This document shows positions 10,740 to 20,090 of a stretch of DNA of 64,000 nt, piece after piece. The stretch is from Sphingomonas rhizophila. Lineage in GTDB: Bacteria; Pseudomonadota; Alphaproteobacteria; Sphingomonadales; Sphingomonadaceae. The notes beneath the pieces are model-generated. The model was not told where the DNA came from, did not search any database, and saw nothing but the letters and a program-made list of their open reading frames with translations. The DNA lies in NCBI RefSeq assembly GCF_014396585.1, contig NZ_CP060717.1:1116001-1180000 (forward strand), read 5' to 3'. Each line of letters begins with the position of its first letter. Position 1 is the first letter of the stretch. Made by a program: the position numbers and the translations under genes.

Positions 10740-11747
10740 ATGCTGACCACGTTCCTGATCGCCATCGTCGTATTGGTGCTGCTGTTCGTGATGATGGGCG
10801 TCAAGATCGTCCATCAGGGTTATCGCTACACGATCGAACATTTCGGCCGCTTTGTCCGTGTGGCTCAACCCGGCTTCAACTTCGTGCCGCCCTTCTTCTA
10901 CCGCGTCGGCCAGCGCATCAACATGATGGAGCAGGTGCTCGACATCCCTGGCCAGGAGATCATCACCAAGGACAACGCCATGGTCGCAGTCGACGGCGTG
11001 GTTTTCTTCCAGGTGCTCGATGCCGCCAAGGCCGCTTACGAAGTCAGCGACCTCTATCTCGCCATCCTCGCCCTTTCGACCACAAACCTGCGCACGGTGA
11101 TGGGGTCGATGGACCTAGACGAGACGCTGTCAAAGCGTGACGAGATCAACGCCCGGCTGCTCGCCGTCGTCGACCATGCGACCGAAGCATGGGGCGTGAA
11201 GATTACCCGCGTCGAATTGAAGGACATTCGCCCGCCCTCCGACATCGTCAACGCCATGACCCGCCAGATGAAGGCCGAGCGCGAGAAGCGCGCCTCGATC
11301 CTCGAGGCCGAGGGCAGCCGGGCTTCGGAAATCCTTCGCGCGGAGGGCGAGAAGCAGGCCAAGATCCTGTCGGCCGAAGGCATGAAGGAAGCCGCGTTCC
11401 GCGAGGCCGAGGCCCGCGAACGCGCCGCGCAGGCAGAGGCCAACGCCACCAAGTCGGTAAGCGATGCCATCGAAGGCGGCAGCGCGCAGGCGATCAATTA
11501 CTTCATCGCCCAGAAATATGTCGAAGCGCTCGGGAAATTCGCCACCTCGCCTAATGCCAAGACGATCCTGTTCCCGGTCGAAGCGACCCAGTTGATGGGA
11601 ACGCTCGGCGGGATCGGAGAACTGGCCCGCGACGTCTTCGGTGAAGGCGCGCCCCAGCCGCCTACGCCGCCGAAGGGCAAGGCCGCCACGGCCAGCCGTG
11701 GCGCGGCGCCATCGTCCGTTCCCGGCGTTCCGCGGATCGAAGGCTGA
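10740..11747 (+). CDS. SPFH/band 7 domain membrane protein (QmcA/paraslipin type)
   Basis: Stomatin-like membrane scaffold thought to organise lipid microdomains and modulate membrane proteases. The ATG at 10740 follows AAGGGGG and gives 335 residues; the much longer upstream frame has no support. One N-terminal transmembrane helix (TTFLIAIVVLVLLFVMMGV) is followed by the SPFH domain (VKIVHQGYRYTIEHFGRF to about 190). Next come a long Ala/Glu-rich coiled coil (about 190-250) and a Pro-rich tail. It is coupled to an NfeD gene by a TGATG overlap, the usual partner arrangement for this family. Confidence 0.9.
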   Translation: MLTTFLIAIVVLVLLFVMMGVKIVHQGYRYTIEHFGRFVRVAQPGFNFVPPFFYRVGQRINMMEQVLDIPGQEIITKDNAMVAVDGVVFFQVLDAAKAAYEVSDLYLAILALSTTNLRTVMGSMDLDETLSKRDEINARLLAVVDHATEAWGVKITRVELKDIRPPSDIVNAMTRQMKAEREKRASILEAEGSRASEILRAEGEKQAKILSAEGMKEAAFREAEARERAAQAEANATKSVSDAIEGGSAQAINYFIAQKYVEALGKFATSPNAKTILFPVEATQLMGTLGGIGELARDVFGEGAPQPPTPPKGKAATASRGAAPSSVPGVPRIEG

Positions 11748-12202
11748 TGCTCGGGGGAATCGAACCTGGCTGGCTGTGGGCGATCGGCGGCGTATTGCTG
11801 CTGATCTGCGAAGTCATCGCGCCCGGCTTTTTCCTGCTTTTCGTCGGCGCGGCCGCCGTCGCGACCGGGGCCTTCACGCTTTTGTTCGACCTCCGCCTGC
11901 CGGCGCAACTGGTACTATTCGCCATCTATACCGCCTTGGCGGTAATGCTCGGCCGGCGCTGGTACGCGCAGCCAAGCACGCCCGAGCAGCAAATCGGCCT
12001 CAACGATCCATCTAACCGGCTAATCGGCCGGACCGTCTTGGTCGTCACGCCGGTCGACGAACATGGCGGGCGCGTTCGCGTCGGCGATAGCGAGTGGAGC
12101 GCGCGTGGCGGTCCCGCCGCTGCCGGCGAGCGGGTCGAGGTCACCGGAGTCGACGGCAATTGCCTGGTCGTCGAGCCCGTCCGGCAGGACCGTCTCACCT
12201 AG
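11747..12202 (+). CDS. NfeD family membrane protein
   Basis: Partner of the preceding SPFH protein; short NfeD proteins bring an OB-fold domain to the membrane surface. The 151 residues contain about three transmembrane helices (AIGGVLLLICEVIAPGFFLLF, then AAAVATGAF and the LVLFAIYTALAV segment). A soluble C-terminal beta domain follows (about 88-150, LIGRTVLVVTPVDEHGGRVRV), typical of the OB fold. No ClpP-like protease domain is present, so this is the short form. Its start codon overlaps the upstream stop by one base. Confidence 0.88.
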   Translation: MLGGIEPGWLWAIGGVLLLICEVIAPGFFLLFVGAAAVATGAFTLLFDLRLPAQLVLFAIYTALAVMLGRRWYAQPSTPEQQIGLNDPSNRLIGRTVLVVTPVDEHGGRVRVGDSEWSARGGPAAAGERVEVTGVDGNCLVVEPVRQDRLT

Positions 12203-12220
12203 GGCGCGACGGTCCTGTCG
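12182..12220. terminator. Candidate hairpin between nfeD and pckA 3' ends
   Basis: An inverted repeat of 13 bases with one mismatch (CGGCAGGACCGTC at 12182 and GACGGTCCTGTCG at 12208) with a 13-base loop. It straddles the nfeD stop codon and the short gap to the converging pckA. There is no good T-run on either side, so this is only a candidate bidirectional stop or a mRNA-stabilising stem. Confidence 0.4.
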
Positions 12221-12225
12221 TTCCC

Positions 12226-13827
12226 TCAGGCGGCGAGCTGCGGTCCGGCCTGGCGTACACCCTCTTCGACGTGCGCCGCGAACTCGGTGAAGTTCTCGAC
12301 AAACAGGTCGACCAGCTTCGCTGCCGTGCGGTCATAGTCTTGCGGATCGGACCAGGTCGACCGCGGGTCGAGGATTGCGGTATCGACGCCCGGCACTTCG
12401 ACAGGCACTTCGAACCCGAAGTTCGGGTCCCTGCGGAATTCGGCCTGGTTGAGGCTGCCGTCGAGCGCGGCGTTGAGCAGGGCGCGGGTCGCCTTGATCG
12501 GCATGCGCTTGCCGACGCCATACTTGCCGCCGGTCCAGCCAGTATTGACCAGCCAGCAGGTCACGTCGCCCTCGGCAATCCGCTTCTTGAGCAGATTGCC
12601 ATAGACCGACGGATGACGCGGCATGAACGGCGCGCCGAAGCAGGTCGAGAACGTCGCTTCCGGCTCGGTCACGCCAATTTCGGTGCCCGCGACCTTGGCG
12701 GTATAGCCCGAAATGAAATGATACATCGCCTGGTCCGGCGTCAGCCGCGCGATCGGGGGCAGCACACCGAACGCGTCGGCAGTCAGCATGATGATGTTGC
12801 GCGGGACCGGGCCCATGTTCTTTTCCGACGAATTCGGGATGAAGTCGATCGGATAGGCTCCGCGGCTGTTCTCGGCGTAGCTGTTGTCGTCGAGGTCGAG
12901 CTCGCGCGTGACGGGGTCCATCACCACGTTCTCGAGCACCGTTCCGAAGCGCTTGGTCGTCGCGAAGATTTCCGGTTCGGCCTCTTCCGACAGTCGGATC
13001 ATCTTGGCGTAGCAACCGCCTTCGAAATTGAACACCGCGGTGTCCGACCAGCCATGCTCGTCGTCGCCGATCAGCGTCCGGTTCGGATCAGCCGACAAGG
13101 TCGTCTTGCCGGTGCCCGACAGGCCAAAGAAGATCGCCGTGTCACCCGCCGGACCGATATTGGCCGAACAGTGCATCGGCATGATGCCCTTTTCCGGCAA
13201 CAAGAAGTTTAACAGGCCAAACACCGACTTCTTCATCTCACCGGCATAGGCGGTGCCGCCGATCAGGATGATCTTCTTCTCCAGATTAACCGCGATGACC
13301 GTCTCGGTGCGGCAGCCGTGACGCTCCGGGTCGGCCTTGAAGCTAGGCAGGTCGATGATGGTGTATTCCGGCACGTAGTCGGCCAGCTGCTCAGGCTCTG
13401 GCCGCACCAGCAGCGTGCGGATGAACAGGTTGTGCCATGCGAATTCGTTGATGACCCGGACGTTGACCTGGTTTTCGGGCTGCGAGCCGCCAAAGAGATC
13501 GGCGACGAACAGCGTGTCCTTGGTCGCGAGGTGAGCAAGGAATTCCTCGTGCAGGCGATCGAACGCGTCGGCTTCCATCGGACGGTTGGATTTGCCCCAC
13601 CAGACGGTGTCGTTGCTGACGGAGTTGCGAACGACGAAACGGTCCTGGGCGCTGCGGCCGGTGTGCTTGCCGGTGCGGACGACCAGCGGGCCGTCCTTTG
13701 CCAGCTGCCCCTCGCCGCGAGCCACCGCGTGCTCGACCAAGGGCGCGGTCGTCAGGTTCCAATGAATTTTCGCCGGGACATTGATTCCCTGGGCGTCCAG
13801 CTGATGCGCCGGAATACGCTCGCTCAC
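12226..13827 (-). CDS. pckA: Phosphoenolpyruvate carboxykinase (ATP)
   Basis: Decarboxylates and phosphorylates oxaloacetate to PEP, the entry to gluconeogenesis. The GTG at 13827 with AAGGAG eight bases upstream gives 533 residues, close to the 540 usual for the family; the frame continues 18 codons further without a better site. The kinase loop GLSGTGKTT (235-243), the substrate motif [10 protein letters not shown] near the N-terminus and the EGGCYAK segment are all present. It diverges from chvI. In alphaproteobacteria this adjacency is conserved, and ChvI is known in some species to act on pckA. Confidence 0.96.
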   Translation of the reverse strand: MSERIPAHQLDAQGINVPAKIHWNLTTAPLVEHAVARGEGQLAKDGPLVVRTGKHTGRSAQDRFVVRNSVSNDTVWWGKSNRPMEADAFDRLHEEFLAHLATKDTLFVADLFGGSQPENQVNVRVINEFAWHNLFIRTLLVRPEPEQLADYVPEYTIIDLPSFKADPERHGCRTETVIAVNLEKKIILIGGTAYAGEMKKSVFGLLNFLLPEKGIMPMHCSANIGPAGDTAIFFGLSGTGKTTLSADPNRTLIGDDEHGWSDTAVFNFEGGCYAKMIRLSEEAEPEIFATTKRFGTVLENVVMDPVTRELDLDDNSYAENSRGAYPIDFIPNSSEKNMGPVPRNIIMLTADAFGVLPPIARLTPDQAMYHFISGYTAKVAGTEIGVTEPEATFSTCFGAPFMPRHPSVYGNLLKKRIAEGDVTCWLVNTGWTGGKYGVGKRMPIKATRALLNAALDGSLNQAEFRRDPNFGFEVPVEVPGVDTAILDPRSTWSDPQDYDRTAAKLVDLFVENFTEFAAHVEEGVRQAGPQLAA

Positions 13828-13876
13828 TTCACCATCTCCTTGATTTTCAAGGACGCCCCCTTTGATCGTGGCGTCT

Positions 13877-13890
13877 CGCATACGTATGCG
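13877..13890. promoter_or_regulatory. 14-bp perfect palindrome in the pckA/chvI divergent region
   Basis: CGCATACGTATGCG is a perfect dyad 50 bases upstream of the pckA start and about 100 bases upstream of chvI. It stands out in the longest gap between genes in the window (166 bases). A dyad between two divergent, physiologically linked genes is a plausible operator. I cannot assign a protein to it. Confidence 0.4.
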
Positions 13891-13993
13891 GCGAGCCTAT
13901 ACACAGCGGCCCGAAACCGGTCAAAGCGCCATCTAGGCCATTGTGCCGAAGCGGGCCGCATCCTAATCAGGCCGGCGTGATGGAAACCCGTCG

Positions 13994-14719
13994 ATGAGCC
14001 AAGTGATCGCGCTGGTCGACGACGACCGCAATATCCTGACGTCGGTATCGATTGCCCTTCAGGCCGAGGGGTTCATCACCCGCGTCTACACCGACGGCGC
14101 AACGGCGCTCCGCGCCTTCACCGACAATGTTCCCGACCTTGGCGTGTTCGACATCAAGATGCCGCAGATGGACGGGATGGAGCTGCTCCGACGGCTGCGC
14201 GAAACGGGCGGCGCGCTGGGGGCGATGCCGGTCATCTTCCTCACGTCAAAGGACGACGAACTCGACGAGGCGCTGGGGCTGGCGATGGGCGCAGACGACT
14301 ACATCGCCAAGCCCTTTTCGCAGCGGCTGCTGATCGCCCGTATCCGCGCGATCCTCCGTCGCCAGGCACTGGCTCGCGGCGGCGCTACCGGAGGGAATGA
14401 CGGTGCCGAGCCCGTCGCCCTTATCGAGCGCGGCCGCTTGGTCATGGATCCGGCGCGGCATAAGGTGTCATGGGACGGCCGCGATGTCGTGCTGACCGTC
14501 ACCGAATTCTTGATCCTCGAGGCGCTTGCGCAGCGGCCCGGCGTCGTGAAATCACGCAACCAGCTTCTCGACATCGCTTACCAGGACGACGTTTATGTCG
14601 ACGACCGCACGATCGACAGCCATATCAAGCGAATCCGCCGCAAGTTCCGCGCCGTCGATGACCGGTTCGAAGCGATCGAAACCCTCTATGGCGTCGGATA
14701 CCGTTTCGGAGAAGAATGA
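13994..14719 (+). CDS. chvI: DNA-binding response regulator ChvI (OmpR family)
   Basis: Cytosolic response regulator of the ChvG-ChvI (ExoS-ChvI) envelope and acid-stress system of alphaproteobacteria. The receiver domain (1-120) shows the acidic pair in ALVDDDRN, the phosphoacceptor Asp53 in [11 protein letters not shown], and the KPF lysine near residue 109. The C-terminal winged helix (about 140-240) ends with the OmpR-type GVGYRFGEE. Length 241 aa is normal. It overlaps the kinase gene by 32 bases. Confidence 0.94.
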   Translation: MSQVIALVDDDRNILTSVSIALQAEGFITRVYTDGATALRAFTDNVPDLGVFDIKMPQMDGMELLRRLRETGGALGAMPVIFLTSKDDELDEALGLAMGADDYIAKPFSQRLLIARIRAILRRQALARGGATGGNDGAEPVALIERGRLVMDPARHKVSWDGRDVVLTVTEFLILEALAQRPGVVKSRNQLLDIAYQDDVYVDDRTIDSHIKRIRRKFRAVDDRFEAIETLYGVGYRFGEE

Positions 14720-16260
14720 CGAGGCGGACCTCGCGCTCGCCTGGTCGGGCCGATGGACGCTGACCCACCGCATCCTGGCGGTGAACGTCCTGACGCTTGC
14801 CGTCTTTGCCCTCTCCGTCCTCTACCTCGACGCCTATCGCGAACAATTGCGGTCGGAGAGGATTACGCGGTTGGTCGCACAGACCTTGATGCTGGAGCGC
14901 ACCCTCCCCTCGCTCGACGGCGAGACCCGGCAAAGCCTGCTTCGGCGGGTGGGCAAGGACACCAAGGCCCGCTTCCGCCTCTACGGTCCCGACGGTGCGC
15001 TTCAGGAAGACAGCTGGGAAGGCGTCACCCCGACCTATCGACTTCGCGACCCTGCCATCGAACCCTGGCGAAAGGACCTGGCAAGAGCCACCGACCGCGC
15101 CTTCAACCGGCTGGTCGGCGCGTCACCGATCCAGGATTATGTCGAGCCGGCGCGCGACATCGCGTCAGCTTGGCCAGAGATCGAAGCCGCACACCGCGCC
15201 AACAAGGTCGCACCCTTCGAACGGCAGGCGCCCGACCTGACGCCGATCTATTCAGCCGCGGCGCCGTTGCCCGACGGGTCCAGCCTGTTCGTCACCACCA
15301 ACGATCGCAACTTCACGCTGACTGTACGAAGCCAGCGGCGCGCGCTGGTGGGCGCGATCCTTCTCACCACCCTGCTCGCGGTGCTGCTGTCTCTGTTCCT
15401 CGCCCGGACGATCGTCAAGCCGCTGCGGCGGATCGCCCTTGCCGCCCATCGCGTTCGCCTCGGACGGGCGCGAGAAGTCCGAGTTCCGCGCCTGCCGTCC
15501 CGCCGCGACGAAATCGGGACGCTGGCCCGCGCGGTTAGCGACATGAGCCAGTCGCTTCGCCATCGCATCGACAAGATCGAGGCCTTCGCCGCCGACGTCA
15601 CACACGAGCTCAAGAACCCGCTGGCCTCGCTTCGAAGCGCTGTCGACAGCCTCGATCGGGTCGAACAACCGGAGCTTCGCAAGCAACTGCTCGACGTCGT
15701 CCGTCAGGATGTCCTTCGCCTCGACCGCCTGATCGGCGATATCAGCGAGGCGGCGCGAACCGATGCCGAACTGGCCCGCGCGCGCTTCGAACCGGTCGAC
15801 ATGGGCGAACTGATTGCGCCGCTGGTCAAGGCGTTCGAGGCGCGTCGAACAACGGGCGATGTGCGAATCGCCTTCGCCCGCCCCCGCAAGGGCAGCACCC
15901 AGGTGCTCGGCGTCCCGTCGCGCCTTGCGCGGGCGGTCGACAACATCATCGACAACGCGATCAGCTTCTCACCCCGGGGGGCTCGTCGAGGTCGCGGTGA
16001 GTCACGTCGGCGACCAGGTCAAAATCCGAATCGACGACGAAGGACCCGGCGTTCCCGCCGAATTGCGGGAGGCGATTTTTAACCGGTTCCATTCAGTAAG
16101 GCCGGAAGCCGAAGGGTTCGGCCGCCATTCCGGGTTGGGACTTGCCATCTCGCGCGCGATTGTCGAGGGGCATGACGGGGAGATTGACGTGACAGACCGC
16201 GACGACGCGCCATCGGGCGCCCGCTTTACCATCAGCCTGCCGGCGGCGGATCCGCAATGA
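14688..16260 (+). CDS. chvG: Sensor histidine kinase ChvG, frame broken in the ATPase domain
   Basis: Membrane kinase partner of ChvI. From the ATG at 14688 (inside chvI) it has TM1 (about 28-47), a periplasmic sensor region, TM2 ([19 protein letters not shown]), a HAMP domain, and an H-box with His306 in [13 protein letters not shown]. The N-box ([11 protein letters not shown]) is followed by a break in the C4G6 run at 15972-15981. The ATPase domain then continues one frame over with DDEGPGVP and [16 protein letters not shown], up to 16260, overlapping hprK by ATGA. One base too many, or two too few, explains it. The system is normally essential or near-essential, so an assembly error is likely. 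Confidence 0.87.
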
Positions 16261-16694
16261 ACGCGCGCCTCAGTTCGGAAACGATACATGCCTCGACGGT
16301 TGCGAACGAAGGTCGCGCCGTCCTCATCACAGGCCCGTCCGGTGCCGGCAAGTCCGACCTTGCGCTTCGCCTGCTCGACCGCGGCTTCATCCTGGTCAGC
16401 GACGACCAGACGATCGTCCGCAAGGACGGGACGCGCCTCGTCGCTTCCGCGCCCGCCACGATCAAGGGCAAGCTGGAGATCCGCGGCGTCGGAATCGTCG
16501 AAATGGAAACGGTACAGGACGTGCCCGTCTCGCTGATCGTCGACCTGACCAGCGAAATCATGCGCCTGCCCGACGACAGCCGGGAGCGGCCGGTGCTGGG
16601 AATCGGCGTTCCGCTGATCAGTGTTGACGCGATGACCGCGTCCGCGGCCTCTAAGGTCGCGCTGGCGCTAGACCGCCTCGGCACCAAGTTCTGA
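16257..16694 (+). CDS. hprK: HPr kinase/phosphorylase, short alphaproteobacterial form
   Basis: Phosphorylates and dephosphorylates HPr on its regulatory serine in response to metabolites. The 145-residue protein contains only the C-terminal catalytic half of the Firmicutes enzyme, as is normal in alphaproteobacteria. Visible are the P-loop GPSGAGKS (26-33), SDDQTIV, and the family signature LEIRGVGIVEME. It sits between chvG (4-base overlap) and rapZ (TGATG overlap). The HPr encoded downstream keeps the serine site, so the pair looks functional. Confidence 0.92.
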   Translation: MNARLSSETIHASTVANEGRAVLITGPSGAGKSDLALRLLDRGFILVSDDQTIVRKDGTRLVASAPATIKGKLEIRGVGIVEMETVQDVPVSLIVDLTSEIMRLPDDSRERPVLGIGVPLISVDAMTASAASKVALALDRLGTKF

Positions 16695-17623
16695 TGGATC
16701 CGGCGCGGAGCCTGCCGCGCCTGCTGCTCGTCACCGGCATGTCCGGCGCCGGCAAGTCGAGCGTGCTCGACGCGCTGGAAGATATGGGCTGGGACTGCGT
16801 CGACAACCTGCCGACCGCCCTGCTCCACGACTTCGTGCATGGCGAGCAATCCGACGACCGCGTCGCGCCGGTGGCGGTCGGCATGGATGTCCGCAGCCGG
16901 GGTTTCGACCCGGATAAACTGCCGGACCTGCTCAAGTCGGTCGAGGGCGTCGTCCCCGAAATCCTTTACCTCGACTGTTCGGGCGTCGAACTCGTTCGGC
17001 GCTACGACGAGACCCGCCGCAAACATCCGCTCGCCGAGGATCGCCCGGCGGAAGACGGCATTGCCCGCGAACGGGCTTTGACGGCGCCGCTTCGCCAGAT
17101 CGCGGACAGCCTGCTCGACACGACCGACCTGACCCCCGCCGAGCTGCGCGACGAATTGGTGCGGCGCTATGGCGGCGATTCGCGTCAGCCGGTCATCACC
17201 ATCGCCTCGTTCGGCTTTTCGCGCGGCGTGTCGCGCACCGCCGACCTGATGTTCGACATGCGTTTCCTCGACAATCCGCACTGGATCGACTCGTTGCGCC
17301 CGCTGACGGGCGAGGATCCCGCAGTGCAGGAACACATCCGCAAGGACCCGTCCTTCGCTGCGACGATGGACCGCATCGAAGGCCTATTAACCGACCTCAT
17401 TCCCCGCTATTGGGCCGCCGGCAAACCTTACCTGGCAGTTGCGTTCGGCTGCACGGGAGGACGGCATCGCTCGGTGGCTGCTGCGGTCGACATGGCCGCA
17501 CGGTTGCGCGCCGCGGGGTTTCCGGTGAATATCCGTCACCGTGACCTTGCTTCGCCTCCCAGCGACACGATCGAAGACGACATGGCGCGCGCTACCGGAT
17601 ACGCGGGTGGCGCTGGCATTTGA
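16694..17623 (+). CDS. rapZ: RNase adapter protein RapZ (YvcJ-type nucleotide-binding protein)
   Basis: P-loop ATPase/GTPase family. In enterobacteria it recruits RNase E to a sRNA controlling amino-sugar synthesis; its role in alphaproteobacteria is less clear but it clusters with the PTS genes as here. The 309-residue product has Walker A GMSGAGKS (15-22), the strand MGWDCVDNLP, and the conserved C-terminal domain with AFGCTGGRHRSV and a HRDL motif. It starts within the hprK stop codon (TGATG). Confidence 0.92.
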   Translation: MDPARSLPRLLLVTGMSGAGKSSVLDALEDMGWDCVDNLPTALLHDFVHGEQSDDRVAPVAVGMDVRSRGFDPDKLPDLLKSVEGVVPEILYLDCSGVELVRRYDETRRKHPLAEDRPAEDGIARERALTAPLRQIADSLLDTTDLTPAELRDELVRRYGGDSRQPVITIASFGFSRGVSRTADLMFDMRFLDNPHWIDSLRPLTGEDPAVQEHIRKDPSFAATMDRIEGLLTDLIPRYWAAGKPYLAVAFGCTGGRHRSVAAAVDMAARLRAAGFPVNIRHRDLASPPSDTIEDDMARATGYAGGAGI

Positions 17624-17639
17624 AGATGCGGGTGATTGA

Positions 17640-18047
17640 ATGATCGGATTAGTGCTGGTGACCCATGGCCGCCTCGCGGTCGAGTTCATCACCGCCATGG
17701 AACATGTCGTGGGACCGCAGGAAGCCATTGAAGGCATCTGCATCGGCCCCGACGACGATATGGAAGCGCGGCGCAAGGATATCGCCGACGCTATACAGCG
17801 CTGCGACCAGGGCGGCGGAGTCATCATCCTGACCGACCTGTTCGGCGGCACGCCGTCGAACCTCGCCATCAGCTTGATGAAGAGCGAGACCGTAGAGGTC
17901 ATCGCCGGCGTCAACCTGCCGATGCTGATCCGCCTCGAAGGCGCTCGCAAGGCGATGGGCGTTCGCGCCGCGGTCGCCGCCGCCCGCGAAGCCGGCCGGA
18001 AATATATCTCGGTCGCGTCCGAAATCCTTGGCGAGGCCGCCGCTTGA
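17640..18047 (+). CDS. PTS system EIIA component, mannose family
   Basis: Phosphocarrier protein of 135 residues with the mannose-family EIIA fold. The N-terminal GLVLVTHGRLAVEFI contains the phosphorylatable His (about residue 9), and TDLFGGTPSNLA is the family's helix-capping motif. No EIIB, EIIC or EIID is nearby, so the protein probably regulates other proteins rather than carrying sugar, as in other alphaproteobacterial nitrogen/carbon PTS branches. It overlaps the HPr gene by four bases. Confidence 0.9.
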   Translation: MIGLVLVTHGRLAVEFITAMEHVVGPQEAIEGICIGPDDDMEARRKDIADAIQRCDQGGGVIILTDLFGGTPSNLAISLMKSETVEVIAGVNLPMLIRLEGARKAMGVRAAVAAAREAGRKYISVASEILGEAAA

Positions 18048-18316
18048 GCGGAACGTCGCGAACGCTGGAAATCACCAACCGGCGTGGCCTCCACGCGCGG
18101 GCTAGCGCCAAGTTCGTCAACCTCGCCGCTTCCCTCCCCGCCCAGGTCGAGGTCGAAAAGGACGGCAACCGCGTCTGCGGCACCTCGATCATGGGGTTGA
18201 TGATGCTCGGCGCCGCGATCGGCGATACCATCACCATCCACTGCAGCGGCGACGGGTGCGATGACGCCATGGCGCAGCTTGCCGAACTGGTCGAGGGCCG
18301 TTTCGGGGAAGATTGA
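18044..18316 (+). CDS. ptsH: Phosphocarrier protein HPr
   Basis: Small cytosolic phosphocarrier (90 aa) accepting phosphate from Enzyme I. The active histidine is in RRGLHARASAKF (about residue 16), and the regulatory serine recognised by HprK is in CGTSIMGLMMLGA. It begins with TTG inside the EIIA stop codon (TTGA overlap), so it is translationally coupled. No Enzyme I gene lies in the window; alphaproteobacteria usually carry a PtsP-type enzyme elsewhere. Confidence 0.92.
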   Translation: MSGTSRTLEITNRRGLHARASAKFVNLAASLPAQVEVEKDGNRVCGTSIMGLMMLGAAIGDTITIHCSGDGCDDAMAQLAELVEGRFGED

Positions 18317-19118
18317 TGCCCCGGACGATCACCAGCTTTTCCAACGAGACGGTCAAACGTATCCGCTCGCTGCGCGACAAGAAGGCGCGGCGCGAGGAAG
18401 GCCTGTTCCTGTCCGAAGGCCTTCGCATCCTGGCCGAAGCGCGGGACAGCGGCCGCTTGCCGGAGATCATCGCATTTTCGGCTGCCAACGGCGTTCATCC
18501 TCTCGCTGGCGAGATTATTGACGCCGCCGAAGCGGCCGGCGCTGACGTCATCGAGACAAGCCCGGACATCCTTTCGAAGATGAGCGGCAAGGATAATCCG
18601 CAGGCGATTCTGGGAGCGTTCCGCCAGCCCGACACGTCGCTGGCTGCGATCGACCGAACGACGTCGCCGCTTTGGCTGGCCGCCCAGTCGCTGCGCGATC
18701 CCGGCAACATCGGCACGATCCTGCGCACCGGCGACGCGACCGCGGCCGGCGGCCTGATCCTGCTCGACGACAGCGCCGACCCATTTTCGGTCGAGTCGGT
18801 GCGGGCGTCGATGGGTGCGATTTTCACCCAGTCGGTGGCGACAGCCAGATGGGATGAGTTCCTGCCCTGGCTGCGCGGTGGTCCGGGGCAGTTGGTCGGA
18901 ACGAGCCTCAACACCGACAACGACTATATGGCGGTCGAGTATGGCCAGCCCTGCTTTCTGCTGATCGGTAACGAAAGCCAGGGATTACCCCCGAGTATGA
19001 GGCCGAGTGCGACCTGCTCGTCAAAATGCCGATGATGGGACGGGCCGACAGCCTCAATGCAGCGGTCGCGGCGGCGGTGATGGCATTCCATATCCGTGGT
19101 ACCTGGCGGAACCGCTGA
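18313..19118 (+). CDS. TrmH/SpoU family RNA 2'-O-methyltransferase, frame broken near the 3' end
   Basis: SPOUT-class methyltransferase that modifies tRNA or 23S rRNA ribose. An N-terminal substrate-binding domain (LRDKKARREEGLFLSEGLRIL) precedes the SPOUT domain with motif 1 NPGNIGTILRTGDATAAG and motif 2 LLIGNESQGLPP. At the C5 run 18988-18992 the frame is one C short. With that C restored, the knot motif 3 (MMGRADSLNAAVAAAV) follows and the protein ends at 19118 with 268 residues. The exact target (RlmB-like or TrmH-like) cannot be settled. It overlaps the HPr stop by ATGA-type coupling. Confidence 0.85.
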
Positions 19119-19142
19119 CCCCCCAAGGGAGTTTGTTGCGGT

Positions 19143-19982
19143 ATGAAAACGATCCTCGCGCTTGTGCCGCTCGCCCTGGGTCTCGCAGCGTGCCAGACCT
19201 ATCCTAATGACTCCTACGGCTATCCGGGTCAGCCTTATCCGGGTCCCGGCCCCTATCCGGGCCAGCCCTATCCAGGACCGGACCCCTTCCCGTCGCCGAG
19301 CTATGAGGCGCCATACCGCGCCATCGGCACCGAACCGGGGTGGACGCTGGACATTACGGACCGCGAGCTTCGCTTCGACGGTGACTACGGCCAGTTCAAG
19401 GTCGTGCAGCCCAAGCCGCAGAGGATCGTCGGCGCTGCCGGCGAAATCTACGACACCCCGCGGCTGAATGTTAACATCATTCGCGGGCAGCAATGCAGTG
19501 ACGGAATGAGCGACCGCACCTACCCCGACCGTGTCGAGGTGCGAGCCGATGGCCGCCTGTATCGCGGGTGCGGCGCGCCAATCGATTTCTACAATCGCGG
19601 CGAAGGCGGTTGGCAGGGCCCGGACAATGCGCCCCCGCCCATCCTCCCGGGCGGATCGATCGGTTCGCTGGCCGAAACCAATTGGCGCGTGCTGTCGATC
19701 GACAATATCCGGGTGCCCAATACCGGTTATTACATGAACTTCCTGCCCGATCGCCTGTCAGCGAAGTTTGGCTGCAACGGCATGGGCGGCACCTATCGCG
19801 TGAACGGCGACAAGCTTACCTTCGGCCCGCTGATCGGGACCAAGATGGCGTGCGCCGACATGGGGTTCGAGACCAAGGCCGGCCGGATCCTGGCCGCTCC
19901 GCTGACCGTCAACCTGTCGAACCCGGAGCGGATGATCCTCAGCAACGCGCGCGGCACGATCGAGCTTCAGCGCGTCCATTAG
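19143..19982 (+). CDS. Lipoprotein with META (HslJ-like) domain
   Basis: Predicted membrane-anchored lipoprotein of 279 residues: signal peptide with lipobox LAAC (Cys17), then a Tyr/Pro/Gly-rich linker built on PYPGQ-type repeats. A COG3650-like domain follows (about 60-150, starting AIGTEPGWTLDI and containing CSDGMSDRTYP), and then a C-terminal META domain (about 180-279, ETNWRVLSI, FGCNGMGGTYRV, ILSNARGTIELQ). META proteins are linked to heat, motility or inhibitor-binding functions, and no specific role can be claimed here. It stands alone, converging with rmuC. Confidence 0.8.
   Translation: MKTILALVPLALGLAACQTYPNDSYGYPGQPYPGPGPYPGQPYPGPDPFPSPSYEAPYRAIGTEPGWTLDITDRELRFDGDYGQFKVVQPKPQRIVGAAGEIYDTPRLNVNIIRGQQCSDGMSDRTYPDRVEVRADGRLYRGCGAPIDFYNRGEGGWQGPDNAPPPILPGGSIGSLAETNWRVLSIDNIRVPNTGYYMNFLPDRLSAKFGCNGMGGTYRVNGDKLTFGPLIGTKMACADMGFETKAGRILAAPLTVNLSNPERMILSNARGTIELQRVH
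19221..19281 (+). repeat. Degenerate tandem repeat encoding a PYPG-rich linker
   Basis: Four imperfect copies of a unit beginning TATCCGGG are spaced 15-21 bases apart. They encode the Tyr-Pro-Gly linker just after the lipobox of the META-domain lipoprotein, a flexible spacer likely to vary in length between strains. Confidence 0.6.
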
Positions 19983-20090
19983 GTTTACAAATTTCATGGA
20001 GAGGACCGTCAATCCGGCCGGAGCCATGACGTCGAGAACGATTCGAGGATGCCGCGCCCATAGTGAGGATGTAGCGGCGACAGGAAAATG

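Noticed and set aside
12094-13212. A 372-codon plus-strand frame
   Set aside because: Antisense to pckA, whose own product carries clear catalytic motifs.
16232-17335. A 367-codon minus-strand frame opposite hprK and rapZ
   Set aside because: It is a shadow of hprK/rapZ, both of which have P-loops and family motifs in the plus frame.
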